Of a stretch of 64,000 nucleotides of DNA, positions 7,444-16,650 are shown one piece after another. Where the stretch lies: contig MKTK01000011.1 in assembly GCA_001898255.1 (NCBI GenBank), positions 1-64,000 on the forward strand, given 5' to 3'. The DNA comes from Chryseobacterium sp. 39-10. GTDB lineage: Bacteria > Bacteroidota > Bacteroidia > Flavobacteriales > Weeksellaceae. Both the position numbers and the translations under genes were made by a program. The first letter of the stretch is position 1, and each line of letters begins with the position of its first letter. Under the pieces are notes generated by a model. That model worked only from the letters and a program-made list of their open reading frames with translations, ran no database searches and was not told the origin of the DNA.

Positions 7444-8810
7444 ATCTGAAATCCCAAATTTCACTTAATCTCAGTGTCACTTTCACTATTATTTTGGGCG
7501 TGGTTTTGGCCGTTGTTTATTTTTCTTTTTACAAATTCCGGAAAGATGAGTTTAAAGAAAACCTTGAAAACAGCGCACTGATTACGGCTAACTATATTTC
7601 AAGATTTCCGGAAGATCAGTTGAATGCTGACTCAGATTCCATTACCAATGTACGAAACAGCGTGGAAGATAATCTCTTCAAAGAAAAAGTGTTGGTTTTT
7701 GACGGACATAAAAAACTCATCTTTTCGAATATATCGAACGGTAAAGTAGAATGGAATCCCGGTAAACTGAAACAGCTGGATGAAAAAAGTAAAATTTATT
7801 GGCTGGAGAAAAAGCACGAAAATATCGGTTTAAAAACCGTGATCAACGGAGAAGCATTTTATATTTTTACCGAAGCAGAAGATGTGAACGGCAATGCAAA
7901 ACTGGATTTTCTCAAGATCATGCTGCTGTCTGTATATCTGATCGGTGTTGGTTTTCTGTGGATTTTTTCTTATTTCTTCATGAGGAAGCAGCTTAAACCG
8001 CTCGATGAGTTCAAGGATCGAATTGTAAAACTTTCGGCGCAGGAACTCAACGTGAAAATGGAAGAAAGAAAAACCAATGATGAAATTAATGTCCTTATTC
8101 GTGCCTTCAACAGCATGATTGCAAAACTGGATCATTCATTTCAGCGGCAGAAAGAATTTACCTCTAGCGCTTCGCACGAAATTAAAACACCACTTACCCG
8201 AATGGCATTTCAGCTCGAAAACCTCAAAAAAGAAAGTGTTGGCGAAGAGAACCGTGAAAAGATAAGTTTGGTTCAAAAAGAAGTTTATCATCTAAGCGAC
8301 ACTGTAGAATCGCTTTTGCTGCTGTCGAAAATTGAGGAAAACGCCAGTGAAATGCTGGAAGAAGTGCGAATGGATGAAGTCATTTTTGAAGGTTTCGAAC
8401 AAGTTCGTAGAAATGAACCGGATTTCGAAATGGATTTTGAAATTCTGAAATCTCCCGAAGAAGGAAATCTGAGCGTTCGAGGCGTAAAATCGCTGTTGAA
8501 GATTGTTTTTGTAAATATGTTGAAGAATGCGGTCGCTTATTCCGAAAAACCAAAAGTGAAAATAGAGGTGGAAGAAGAAAAGGATCATATTGCCGTTCGA
8601 ATTCTCAACAAAGGCGAGTTGATTTCGGACGATGAAATTGATAAAATTTTCAATGCGTTTAACCGTGGTTCCAATTCAAGAAATACATCGGGTTCTGGTT
8701 TGGGACTTCGCATTGCCAAAAGAATTCTCGACTTTCATCATGCCGAAATACGCTATGAAAGCCAGTTTCCTGATCTCAATATTTTTACCATAACCTTCCC
8801 GACCACCTGA
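7440..8810 (+). CDS. Sensor histidine kinase of the metal efflux locus
   Basis: 456 residues: membrane segment at about 9-28, periplasmic sensor region of about 125 residues, second membrane segment at about 154-180, HAMP linker, then HisKA with the phospho-His near residue 246 in SASHEIKTPLTRM. The ATPase domain has the N box NMLKNAVAYS and G box GSGLGLRIAKRIL. The periplasmic part is acidic and has a few His and Met residues but no recognisable metal site. It is co-transcribed with the regulator and precedes the efflux genes by 74 nt, so a metal-responsive CzcS/CusS-like role is the simplest reading. Confidence 0.9.
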   Translation: MNLKSQISLNLSVTFTIILGVVLAVVYFSFYKFRKDEFKENLENSALITANYISRFPEDQLNADSDSITNVRNSVEDNLFKEKVLVFDGHKKLIFSNISNGKVEWNPGKLKQLDEKSKIYWLEKKHENIGLKTVINGEAFYIFTEAEDVNGNAKLDFLKIMLLSVYLIGVGFLWIFSYFFMRKQLKPLDEFKDRIVKLSAQELNVKMEERKTNDEINVLIRAFNSMIAKLDHSFQRQKEFTSSASHEIKTPLTRMAFQLENLKKESVGEENREKISLVQKEVYHLSDTVESLLLLSKIEENASEMLEEVRMDEVIFEGFEQVRRNEPDFEMDFEILKSPEEGNLSVRGVKSLLKIVFVNMLKNAVAYSEKPKVKIEVEEEKDHIAVRILNKGELISDDEIDKIFNAFNRGSNSRNTSGSGLGLRIAKRILDFHHAEIRYESQFPDLNIFTITFPTT

Positions 8811-8868
8811 TTTTAAGGTTATTTTAAGGTGAATTAAAGGAAGATTTAAGCTGGTCATCAGACTTTTG
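8811..8868 (+). promoter_or_regulatory. Four 11-bp-spaced direct repeats plus -7 box: candidate operator/promoter of the efflux operon
   Basis: TTTTAAGGT at 8811-8819 recurs exactly at 8822-8830, then as ATTAAAGGA at 8833 and ATTTAAGCT at 8844, each start 11 bp after the last. One repeat per helical turn is the usual layout of OmpR/PhoB-family binding sites. GACTTTTG at 8861-8868, close to the TAnnTTTG box, follows 9 nt after the last repeat, so a bound regulator would cover the -33 region. That position fits activation of czcCBA by the adjacent regulator (inference). Confidence 0.65.
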
Positions 8869-8884
8869 TGGCAAAAATCTTTCT

Positions 8885-10123
8885 ATGCGTTTTAAGCCGT
8901 ATTTTCTTCTATTACTCTTTCCTGCCGCATTTTTTTCACAACAAAAATTAAGTTTGGAGCAATGTGAGGCACTTTTCCTAAAAAATAACCTCCTTCTTTT
9001 GGCCGAACAGTATACTATTTCTGCACAGGATGCCGAAATAGTGCAGGCAAAAATCTGGGATCTGCCGGAGTTCACCTTCGAGACAAATGCCTACAATCCC
9101 GAGCAGTCTAAGGCATTTGATGTGGGGAGCTACAAAAGTGCTTCCTTGCAGCAACTCTTTCAATTGGGCGGAAAACGCCAAAAGGAAGTTGATTTCTTGC
9201 GGAGCAACAAAGAACTGGCGTTGCTTGATTATACACAACTGGTGGCAGATCTTCGGGCGGAACTGAGAAGCACTTTCTTTTCGGTTTATTTTGATGAAAA
9301 AACACTGGAGAATATCAGCCGACAGCTTGGTTATTTCAATGAACTTTTGAAGTCGTATAAAAACCTCACCAATAAAGGCATTATTTCACTAAAAGATGAG
9401 GTCAGGATTCAATCTATTGTTTTTGCATTGAATAATGATAAAATGCTCCTCAACAATGCTTTAGTCGAAATGCAACAGAAGTTTAAGTTGTTGACCGGAC
9501 TTGCCGAAAACATTCAACCCGTACTTACCGATGAAAGTTTGGACGCTGCTTTTCGAGCCCGAATGCTTTTCTCAGAAGAAACCATCCAGAAAGCGGTTTT
9601 GGAAAACAACGCCGAATATCTAAAATCCATGCAGCAAATTGAAAGCAGCAAAAAATGGGAAAGCTTTCAAAAGTCGCTCAATATTCCTGATTTGCGCGGT
9701 GGAGTGCAATGGAATCAGGATGGTGGAGCTTTCAAGAATGAAGTCAATGTTTCGGTTGGAATTCCTATTCCGCTCTGGAAACAAAACAAAGGCAATGTGC
9801 AAAAGGCGAAGATTCTCACGGCTCAAACAGAAAAAAATTCCGCTTACAAAAAGCTTGAACTATTGTCAAAAGCCAGTGCGGCATTTCAAACCTGGAATAA
9901 CCTCAGTGAACAGTTTCAAAGCATATCCACACAAGATATTGATGATCTGGAAACCGTTTATCAGGGAATGCTGACCAATTTCCGCAAAGGAAATGTTTCG
10001 TTGTTAGAATTCACCGATTTTACCGATAGCTACAAAGAAAACGTAATTCGAATCAACGAAATAAAAAAACAACTCCTGATGGCTCAGGAAGAACTATACC
10101 GTTTAATGCAAACCCAAAAATAA
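8885..10123 (+). CDS. TolC-family outer-membrane component of an RND efflux pump (CzcC/CusC-like)
   Basis: 412 residues. The signal peptide is MRFKPYFLLLLFPAAFFS before QQ, followed by KLSLEQCEALFLKNN, the usual start of outer-membrane efflux proteins. Two long helical repeats follow, each with the pattern of an OEP domain (about 30-200 and 220-405), including VSVGIPIPLW in the second. It would form the trimeric exit duct for the pump. It is first in the efflux operon, 16 nt after the -7 box at 8861-8868; the adaptor gene follows after 4 nt. Confidence 0.88.
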   Translation: MRFKPYFLLLLFPAAFFSQQKLSLEQCEALFLKNNLLLLAEQYTISAQDAEIVQAKIWDLPEFTFETNAYNPEQSKAFDVGSYKSASLQQLFQLGGKRQKEVDFLRSNKELALLDYTQLVADLRAELRSTFFSVYFDEKTLENISRQLGYFNELLKSYKNLTNKGIISLKDEVRIQSIVFALNNDKMLLNNALVEMQQKFKLLTGLAENIQPVLTDESLDAAFRARMLFSEETIQKAVLENNAEYLKSMQQIESSKKWESFQKSLNIPDLRGGVQWNQDGGAFKNEVNVSVGIPIPLWKQNKGNVQKAKILTAQTEKNSAYKKLELLSKASAAFQTWNNLSEQFQSISTQDIDDLETVYQGMLTNFRKGNVSLLEFTDFTDSYKENVIRINEIKKQLLMAQEELYRLMQTQK

Positions 10124-10127
10124 CCGA

Positions 10128-11216
10128 ATGCAAATCCAAAAAACCATACTGATCGCAGGTGCACTGCTGCTGTTTTCCTGTTCTCAAAACAACACAGAAC
10201 CCCAATCGGTTTCCACGAAAAGTTTTGTGATCTCCGATACCATGATGAAAACCATTAGAGTGGCAGAAGCGACCAACGAATATGTGAAAGAAGAACTAAA
10301 ATTTTTCGGAAAAATCTCCGCCGATAAAAATCAGTACATCGATATTTATCCTTTGGTGGGAGGAAACGTACTTTCGGTAAGTGCCGAATTAGGCGATTTT
10401 GTAAAGAAAGGGCAAGTTTTGGCCACTATTCGATCTACCGAGATTGCGGGTTTTCAGAAAGACCTGAGTACAGCAAAAACCGATGTCGCAATTGCGGAAA
10501 ATAATTTAAGAGTTGCTCAGGAACTTTACGCCGGAAAACTTAATACTGAAAAGGATGTACAGGAAGCCAATAGCCAACTGAAAAAAGCACAAGATGAGTT
10601 GAACCGCACCAAATCGGTGAATGAGGTGTACAATATTAAAAAAGGAAATATTTATTATGTAACCTCACCAATTTCGGGTTATGTCGTTCAGAAGGATATT
10701 AACAAAGGGATGGAATTGCGCAGCGACCGTTCCGATAATATTTTTGATATCGCCAATACCAATCAGGTTTGGGTGATCGTCAACATCGCCGAATCCGACA
10801 TTAGCAAAATTTCTCTAGGAATGAAAGCAGAAATTTCCACGCTGGCGAATCCCGATCAGGTTTTTAGTGGGCAAATTGATAAAATATTTAAAGTCATTAA
10901 TCCCGAAACCAACTCTATGCAGGCGAGGATTGTTCTGGATAATCCTACAGGAGCTTTGATTCCTGAAAGTAAAGCCACGATTAACGTGTACAGAAACATG
11001 GATCAGCAGGCGGTTGCCATTCCGAAAGAAGCGGTAATTTTTGAAGATAACCGATATTTCGTGGTGGTGTACCGTTCTCAAAAAGAGGTAGCAGTGAAAG
11101 AAGTAAAGCCCATCGCGCAAACAGGAAAACTTGCCTATGTTTCAGAAGGTTTGGAAGCCGGCGATCAGGTGATCACTTCCGGGCAGCTTCTCATTTTTCG
11201 CGCTTTGCATCAATAA
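10128..11216 (+). CDS. RND efflux periplasmic adaptor lipoprotein (CzcB/CusB-like)
   Basis: 362 residues. The lipoprotein signal is ALLLFSC, with Cys18 as the lipidation site. Next come a barrel-sandwich (lipoyl-like) half GDFVKKGQVLATIRS, an alpha-hairpin of about 60 residues, the second lipoyl half SPISGYVVQKDINKGM, a beta-barrel and a C-terminal membrane-proximal domain ending GDQVITSGQLLIFRALHQ. It links the inner-membrane pump to the TolC-like duct. It has no N-terminal metal-binding His/Met extension of the type seen in some CusB/CzcB proteins. Confidence 0.88.
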   Translation: MQIQKTILIAGALLLFSCSQNNTEPQSVSTKSFVISDTMMKTIRVAEATNEYVKEELKFFGKISADKNQYIDIYPLVGGNVLSVSAELGDFVKKGQVLATIRSTEIAGFQKDLSTAKTDVAIAENNLRVAQELYAGKLNTEKDVQEANSQLKKAQDELNRTKSVNEVYNIKKGNIYYVTSPISGYVVQKDINKGMELRSDRSDNIFDIANTNQVWVIVNIAESDISKISLGMKAEISTLANPDQVFSGQIDKIFKVINPETNSMQARIVLDNPTGALIPESKATINVYRNMDQQAVAIPKEAVIFEDNRYFVVVYRSQKEVAVKEVKPIAQTGKLAYVSEGLEAGDQVITSGQLLIFRALHQ

Positions 11217-11231
11217 AATTATCGATTATTC

Positions 11232-14200
11232 ATGAATAAGTTCATTAAAAATATCATTGCTTTTTCGCTGAAGAACAAAGCATTTACCTTTATCTGGGTC
11301 GGAATTTTGGCGGTATTGGGATTTTTCAGTTTCAAAAGTAAGCCGATTGAGGCCTATCCGGACGTCACCAATACACAAATCATCATCATCACCCAATGGA
11401 ATGGGCGAAGCGCTGAAGAAGTGGAGCGATTTGTGACCACGCCAATCGAACTCGCCATGAGTCCTGTGCAGAAAAAAACCAGTGTGCGCAGTACCACCAT
11501 GTTCGGATTATCCATCATTAAAATAATTTTTGATGATGGTGTAGACGATACTTTTGCCAGAATCCAGGTGAACAACCAACTCAGAACAGTTTCGCTTCCG
11601 GACGGCGCAGAGCCCGATGTGCAGCCGCCTTACGGACCAACTGGAGAAATTTATCGCTATGTGCTTCAGAGTAAAACCAAAGATTCGCGGGAGTTGCTCA
11701 CCATCCAGAATTGGGTGATAGACCGTGCACTTCGCGGGATTCCGGGTGTGGCCGATGTCAATGTTTTCGGAGGTCAGGATAAAATTTTCTCATTGAATAT
11801 TGATCCGCGCAAACTGGAAATTTACGGACTTACCACGAGTCAGGTGTACGATGCAGTCGCCAAAAGTAACCTGAACGTCGGTGGCGATGTGATTGAGAAG
11901 AATGGGCAGTCGTACGTCATTCGTGGAATTGGTTTGCTTAAATCTATTCAGGATATCGAGCGCGTGATCATTCACAGCGATAAGGGAAATCCCATTTTGG
12001 TGAAAAATGTGGCCAACGTACGGGAGAGTTCGATGCCAAGAGTAGGGCAAGCCGGATTTAATGATCAAAATGATGTAGTGGAGGGGATTATCGTGATGCG
12101 AAAAGGCGAAAACCCTGTTGATGTATTGGAATTGGTGAAAGCCAAAATTGAAGAACTCAACACCAAGATATTGCCGAAGGATGTGCATATTGAGACGTTC
12201 TACAACCGGGAAACACTCATGGATTTTACGACAAAAACGGTGATGCACAATCTGATTGAAGGGATTATCCTGGTAACAGTGGTGGTTTTTCTTTTTATGG
12301 CAGATTGGCGAACCACCCTCATTGTTTCTCTGATTATTCCGCTGTCACTTCTTTTCGCATTCTTTTGTCTAAAAATGGCAGGCATGAGCGCCAACTTGCT
12401 CTCGTTGGGTGCGATTGATTTTGGGATCATCATCGATGGCGCGGTGGTGATGGTGGAAGGCGTTTTTGTAATGCTGGACAGTAAAGCCCGAAAATACGGC
12501 ATGGAGAAATTCAACAAAATGGCAAAAGCCGGCTGGATCAAAAATACAGGAACCGGTTTGGGAAAAGCGATTTTCTTTTCTAAAGTCATTATCATTACCT
12601 CACTCATTCCGATATTTTCTTTTCAGAAAGTGGAAGGGAAAATGTTTTCGCCCTTGGCATTTACGCTCGGGTTTGCACTTTTGGGGGCTCTAATTTTTAC
12701 GTTAACGCTGGTGCCGGTTCTCAGTCATATCCTGCTGAATAAAAATGTGAAGGAAAAACACACCTTTTTTGTCCGGTTTTGGGACAGGATTGTGGAGAAA
12801 GGTTTTCTTTTTACGTATCGTAACAAACGCATTAGCTTAGTGGCGGCAATCGCCTTTTTGGCGGTGACTTTGTTTTCGACCCGATTTTTAGGGACGGAAT
12901 TTCTCCCGCAGCTCAATGAAGGTTCTTTATGGATTACTGCAGAAATGCCCATGAGTTCCAGCTTAAAAGAATCTCTGAAGACCGCGGATCAACTCCAGAA
13001 AGTTATTCGCTCTTTTCCTGAAGTGACCGATGTGATTTCGCAAACCGGCCGTAGCAATGATGGAACCGATCCAAATGGTTTTGGATTTGTGCAATATGCA
13101 GTCAATTTAAAACCCAAAGACCAGTGGAAACGAAAAATATCCATGGAAAAACTCATTGAGGAGATCGATGCGAAGCTGAAGCAATACCAAGGAATAACGT
13201 TTAATTATTCGCAGCCGATTTCGGATAATGTAGCAGAAGCGGTGGCCGGATTTAAGGCGGAAAACGGAATCAAAATCTTTGGGGATAATTTAGAAACCCT
13301 CGATCGGTATGCAGAAGAAACGCTGGAAGCCATCAAAAATGTGGACGGTGTAAAAGATCCCGGAATCATTAAAAATATTGGTCAGCCCGAAATTAGTGTG
13401 GAACTCGATCGCGACAAAATGGCGATGTTCGGCGTAACGCTTACCGATGCACAGGCAGTTTTGGAAACGGCATTTGGTGGTGTTACGGCTTCTACTTTGT
13501 ACGACGGGGAAAGAAAGTTCGATATCCGGATTCGCTACGAGCAAGAATATCGAAAAGATGAAAATGATTTGGCATTACTCATGGTTCCTACACAGGACGG
13601 AACCCAGATTCCGATAAAAGAGATCAGTGAAATTCATCAGGATAATGGTGCCGCATTTATTTATCGTGACGAAATTAAGCGGTACATCGGGATTAAATTT
13701 TCCATCAGGGACCGCGATTTGGGAAGTACTATTGCGGATGCGCAAAAAGCCGTAAGTAAGATTCAGCTCCCGGACGGATATTCGTTGGGATGGACAGGGC
13801 AATTTGAAAATCAACAAAGAGCGACGAAACGTTTGGGTCAGGTGGTACCGATCAGTTTGGTGATGATTTTCTTTCTGCTGTTTGTTTTGTTTGGAAACAT
13901 GAAAGATTCGCTCTTGGTGCTTGCGAATGTACCATTTGCACTCATTGGAGGAATTATCGCTTTACACGTCACAGGGATGAATTTTGGGATTTCGGCCGGC
14001 GTGGGCTTTATCGCGCTGTTTGGGATTTGCATTCAGAATGGTGTTTTATTGCTTTCGGAATTTCATCATAATATAAGATCAGGTTTCGGTGTTGATGAAT
14101 CCATTCTGAAAGGCATTCAGGTAAGAACGCGTCCGGTCGTGATGACGGCGTTGATGGCGTCGATTGGTCTTGTTCCCGCCGCATTATCTACCGGCATTGG

Positions 14201-14330
14201 TTCGGAATCGCAAAAACCACTCGCAATTGTTATTATTGGCGGGCTGATTACGGCAACCATTCTCACGCTTCTTATTTTTCCGATCATCTTCTGGATTTTT
14301 AACCGTACCAAGAAAGAGGAGATTGTGTAA
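11232..14330 (+). CDS. czcA: CzcA-family heavy-metal RND transporter
   Basis: 1032 residues, full length for an HME-RND pump: 12 membrane segments in two blocks of six and two large periplasmic loops. In TM4 (about residues 394-408) the motif DFGIIIDGAVVMVEG matches the DFG-x3-DGA-x3-VEN proton-relay signature of the CzcA group (Zn/Co/Cd exporters), not the CusA copper/silver group. The last residue of the motif is Gly where Asn is usual. It is last in the operon, 15 nt after the adaptor gene. Divalent-metal export is therefore likely; the exact metal is open. Confidence 0.88.
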   Translation: MNKFIKNIIAFSLKNKAFTFIWVGILAVLGFFSFKSKPIEAYPDVTNTQIIIITQWNGRSAEEVERFVTTPIELAMSPVQKKTSVRSTTMFGLSIIKIIFDDGVDDTFARIQVNNQLRTVSLPDGAEPDVQPPYGPTGEIYRYVLQSKTKDSRELLTIQNWVIDRALRGIPGVADVNVFGGQDKIFSLNIDPRKLEIYGLTTSQVYDAVAKSNLNVGGDVIEKNGQSYVIRGIGLLKSIQDIERVIIHSDKGNPILVKNVANVRESSMPRVGQAGFNDQNDVVEGIIVMRKGENPVDVLELVKAKIEELNTKILPKDVHIETFYNRETLMDFTTKTVMHNLIEGIILVTVVVFLFMADWRTTLIVSLIIPLSLLFAFFCLKMAGMSANLLSLGAIDFGIIIDGAVVMVEGVFVMLDSKARKYGMEKFNKMAKAGWIKNTGTGLGKAIFFSKVIIITSLIPIFSFQKVEGKMFSPLAFTLGFALLGALIFTLTLVPVLSHILLNKNVKEKHTFFVRFWDRIVEKGFLFTYRNKRISLVAAIAFLAVTLFSTRFLGTEFLPQLNEGSLWITAEMPMSSSLKESLKTADQLQKVIRSFPEVTDVISQTGRSNDGTDPNGFGFVQYAVNLKPKDQWKRKISMEKLIEEIDAKLKQYQGITFNYSQPISDNVAEAVAGFKAENGIKIFGDNLETLDRYAEETLEAIKNVDGVKDPGIIKNIGQPEISVELDRDKMAMFGVTLTDAQAVLETAFGGVTASTLYDGERKFDIRIRYEQEYRKDENDLALLMVPTQDGTQIPIKEISEIHQDNGAAFIYRDEIKRYIGIKFSIRDRDLGSTIADAQKAVSKIQLPDGYSLGWTGQFENQQRATKRLGQVVPISLVMIFFLLFVLFGNMKDSLLVLANVPFALIGGIIALHVTGMNFGISAGVGFIALFGICIQNGVLLLSEFHHNIRSGFGVDESILKGIQVRTRPVVMTALMASIGLVPAALSTGIGSESQKPLAIVIIGGLITATILTLLIFPIIFWIFNRTKKEEIV

Positions 14331-14434
14331 AAAATTTTGGCACAATTTTAAGAAATAAGCATCGTGTACTTTTTGAAATTTATATGTAATTTTGCGGTCT
14401 AGAATATTGTGATTTACGTTTGTAAATGTTTGGG

Positions 14435-14480
14435 TTTGAATATTGAAAGTTTTTTTAATAAAAAGGTTTTAATATTCAAA
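14435..14480. repeat. 10-bp perfect inverted repeat upstream of tuf
   Basis: TTTGAATATT (14435-14444) and AATATTCAAA (14471-14480) enclose 26 nt rich in T/A and lie just upstream of the proximal -7 box. It may be an operator or an RNA stem from an upstream start; nothing else in the 212-nt tuf upstream region explains it. Confidence 0.5.
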
Positions 14481-14487
14481 AAATCAC

Positions 14488-14495
14488 TATATTTG
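14488..14495 (+). promoter_or_regulatory. -7 box of the proximal tuf promoter
   Basis: TATATTTG, 47 nt before the tuf ATG. No good TTG lies at the right distance upstream. A second possible box, TAATTTTG, is at 14387-14394. Two start sites would suit a very highly expressed gene, but neither is proven. Confidence 0.5.
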
Positions 14496-14542
14496 CAAAC
14501 TGAAAATTTAAAATAAATAATAAACAAATAATTTTTTAAATC

Positions 14543-15730
14543 ATGGCAAAGGAAACGTTTAATCGTAACAAACCACACTTGAACATTGGTACTATTGGTC
14601 ACGTTGACCATGGTAAAACTACTTTAACTGCTGCGATCAGTAAAGTATTGGCTGACAAAGGTCTTGCTGAGAAAAAAGACTTCTCTGCAATTGACTCTGC
14701 ACCAGAAGAAAAAGAGAGAGGTATCACTATTAATACTGCTCACATTGAATATGAAACTGTAAACAGACACTACGCACACGTGGATTGTCCAGGTCACGCC
14801 GACTATGTAAAAAACATGGTAACAGGTGCTGCGCAAATGGACGGAGCTATTCTTGTGGTAGCTGCTACTGACGGACCTATGCCTCAAACAAGAGAGCACA
14901 TCCTTCTTTGTCGTCAGGTAAACGTACCTAGAGTATTGGTATTCATGAACAAAGTGGACATGGTAGATGATGCTGAATTATTAGAATTAGTAGAACTTGA
15001 AGTGAGAGATCTTCTTTCTTCTTACGAATATGACGGAGATAACTCTCCAGTAATCCAAGGTTCTGCATTAGGAGCTTTGAACGGTGAACCAAAATGGGTT
15101 GAAAAAATCGACGAATTGATGGATGCTGTTGATACATGGATCGAACTTCCAGTAAGAGATCAGGATAAACCATTCTTGATGCCAATTGAAGACGTATTCT
15201 CTATTACAGGTAGAGGTACTGTAGCAACTGGTAGAATCGAGGCAGGGGTAATCAACTCTGGTGATCCAGTGGATATCGTAGGTATGGGTGATGAAAAATT
15301 AACATCAACTGTAACTGGGGTAGAAATGTTCCGTAAAATCCTTGACAGAGGTGAAGCTGGTGATAACGTAGGTCTATTGTTGAGAGGTATCGAAAAAACC
15401 GACATCAAAAGAGGTATGGTTATCGCAAAACAAGGTTCTGTTAAGCCACACAAAAAATTCAAAGCAGAGGTTTATATCCTTTCTAAAGAAGAAGGTGGAC
15501 GTCACACTCCATTCCACAATAAATACCGTCCTCAGTTCTATGTAAGAACTACTGACGTTACTGGTGAAATCTTCTTGCCAGAAGGTGTAGAAATGGTAAT
15601 GCCAGGTGATAACTTAACTATTACTGTAGAATTGCTTCAGCCAATCGCTCTTAACGTAGGTCTTAGATTTGCGATCAGAGAAGGTGGTAGAACAGTTGGT
15701 GCTGGTCAGGTAACTGAAATCATAGACTAA
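14543..15730 (+). CDS. tuf: Elongation factor Tu
   Basis: 395 residues, full length. GTPase motifs: [36 protein letters not shown] and the SAL motif in GSALGAL. Domains II and III follow with [11 protein letters not shown] and the [16 protein letters not shown] segment. It delivers aminoacyl-tRNA to the ribosome. Codon choice is noticeably biased (many AGA, GGT, ACT codons), as expected for a very highly expressed gene. A strong terminator follows, then tRNA-Trp. Confidence 0.98.
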   Translation: MAKETFNRNKPHLNIGTIGHVDHGKTTLTAAISKVLADKGLAEKKDFSAIDSAPEEKERGITINTAHIEYETVNRHYAHVDCPGHADYVKNMVTGAAQMDGAILVVAATDGPMPQTREHILLCRQVNVPRVLVFMNKVDMVDDAELLELVELEVRDLLSSYEYDGDNSPVIQGSALGALNGEPKWVEKIDELMDAVDTWIELPVRDQDKPFLMPIEDVFSITGRGTVATGRIEAGVINSGDPVDIVGMGDEKLTSTVTGVEMFRKILDRGEAGDNVGLLLRGIEKTDIKRGMVIAKQGSVKPHKKFKAEVYILSKEEGGRHTPFHNKYRPQFYVRTTDVTGEIFLPEGVEMVMPGDNLTITVELLQPIALNVGLRFAIREGGRTVGAGQVTEIID

Positions 15731-15745
15731 TTCTATAATTAAATA

Positions 15746-15779
15746 AAAAAGTTCCGTAAGGAAACTTGCGGAACTTTTT
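15746..15779 (+). terminator. Strong hairpin after tuf, abutting tRNA-Trp
   Basis: AAAAAGTTCCG (15746-15756) pairs with CGGAACTTTTT (15769-15779). An inner AAG/CTT stem is capped by GAAA. It ends 5 nt before tRNA-Trp, leaving no space for a promoter, so it must be partly read through. Confidence 0.85.
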
Positions 15780-15784
15780 AATCT

Positions 15785-15855
15785 ACGGGCATCGTCCAAT
15801 GGTAGGATACCGGTCTCCAAAACCGTTGATCAGGGTTCGAATCCTTGTGCCCGTG
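15785..15855 (+). tRNA. tRNA-Trp (anticodon CCA)
   Basis: Acceptor ACGGGCA (15785-15791) pairs with TGCCCGT (15848-15854), discriminator G. Anticodon loop CTCCAAA. 71 nt. Sits between tuf and secE, a widely conserved location. Confidence 0.95.
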
Positions 15856-15868
15856 CAAAAATAAAATA

Positions 15869-16072
15869 ATGAGCTTAGTTGATTTTATTAAAGGTTCTTA
15901 TAACGAATTCAAAAATAAGGTAGAGTGGCCAAAATGGCCAGATCTGCAATCTTCAACCATCGTGGTGAGTGTGGCTACCGTAATTTTAGCCATCTTTACT
16001 TTTGGTGTCGATAGCGCATTCAGTAAGGCAATTTCAAATTTCCTTTCACTCTTTATCAACCTCTTTAATTAA
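15869..16072 (+). CDS. secE: Preprotein translocase subunit SecE
   Basis: 67 residues with the SecE pattern: amphipathic helix ending in KNKVEWPKWPDLQSS, then one membrane helix. It clamps SecY in the translocon. The start is the ATG giving MSLVDFIKGSY; an upstream in-frame start at 15845 falls inside tRNA-Trp and can be dismissed. nusG follows after 15 nt. Confidence 0.95.
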   Translation: MSLVDFIKGSYNEFKNKVEWPKWPDLQSSTIVVSVATVILAIFTFGVDSAFSKAISNFLSLFINLFN

Positions 16073-16087
16073 AATTTTTTTTCCGAA

Positions 16088-16630
16088 ATGAGTGACTTAA
16101 AGTGGTATGTTCTGAAATCCATCAGCGGGCAGGAAAATAAGGTGAAAACCTATATTGAAAATGAAATGAAGCGGCTTGGTTTCGAAAGTTTCGTAACACA
16201 GGTGGTGATTCCTATGGAGAAAGTAATCCAGTTAAGAAACGGAAAAAAGGTGCCTAAAGAAAAACCTTATTATCCAGGTTATCTTATGGTGGAAGCCAAT
16301 TTGGTGGGCGAAATTCCTCATATCATCAAAAATATTCCCGGCGTTATTTCTTTCTTAAGCTTAACCAAAGGAGGTGATCCTGTTCCTATGCGTAAGGCGG
16401 AAGTGAACAGAATGCTCGGAAGAATGGATGAGTTGTCCGAATTTGCCGTAGAAACTGCAATTCCTTTTATCGTTGGAGAAAATATCAAAGTTATCGATGG
16501 ACCTTTCAATGGGTTTAATGGTACAGTAGAGAAATTGTTCGAAGACAAAAAGAAAATTGAAGTTTCCGTAATGATTTTTGGTAGAAAAACACCAATGGAA
16601 TTAAGCTATATGCAAGTAGAGAAAGTATAA
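16088..16630 (+). CDS. nusG: Transcription termination/antitermination factor NusG
   Basis: 180 residues. The NGN domain starts KWYVLKSISGQENKVKTYIE and the C-terminal KOW motif is VIDGPFNGFNGTVEKL, as in standard NusG. It binds the RNA polymerase clamp and couples to Rho or ribosomal protein S10. Normally rplK follows at once; here a terminator and a secreted-lipase gene intervene. Confidence 0.95.
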   Translation: MSDLKWYVLKSISGQENKVKTYIENEMKRLGFESFVTQVVIPMEKVIQLRNGKKVPKEKPYYPGYLMVEANLVGEIPHIIKNIPGVISFLSLTKGGDPVPMRKAEVNRMLGRMDELSEFAVETAIPFIVGENIKVIDGPFNGFNGTVEKLFEDKKKIEVSVMIFGRKTPMELSYMQVEKV

Positions 16631-16650
16631 TAAATTTTACATATTATTGG

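Noticed and set aside
11790..12248. 152-codon antisense frame in the CzcA gene
   Set aside because: Overlaps a clear full-length pump gene; residues look random (His/Phe-rich) and no start signal is present.
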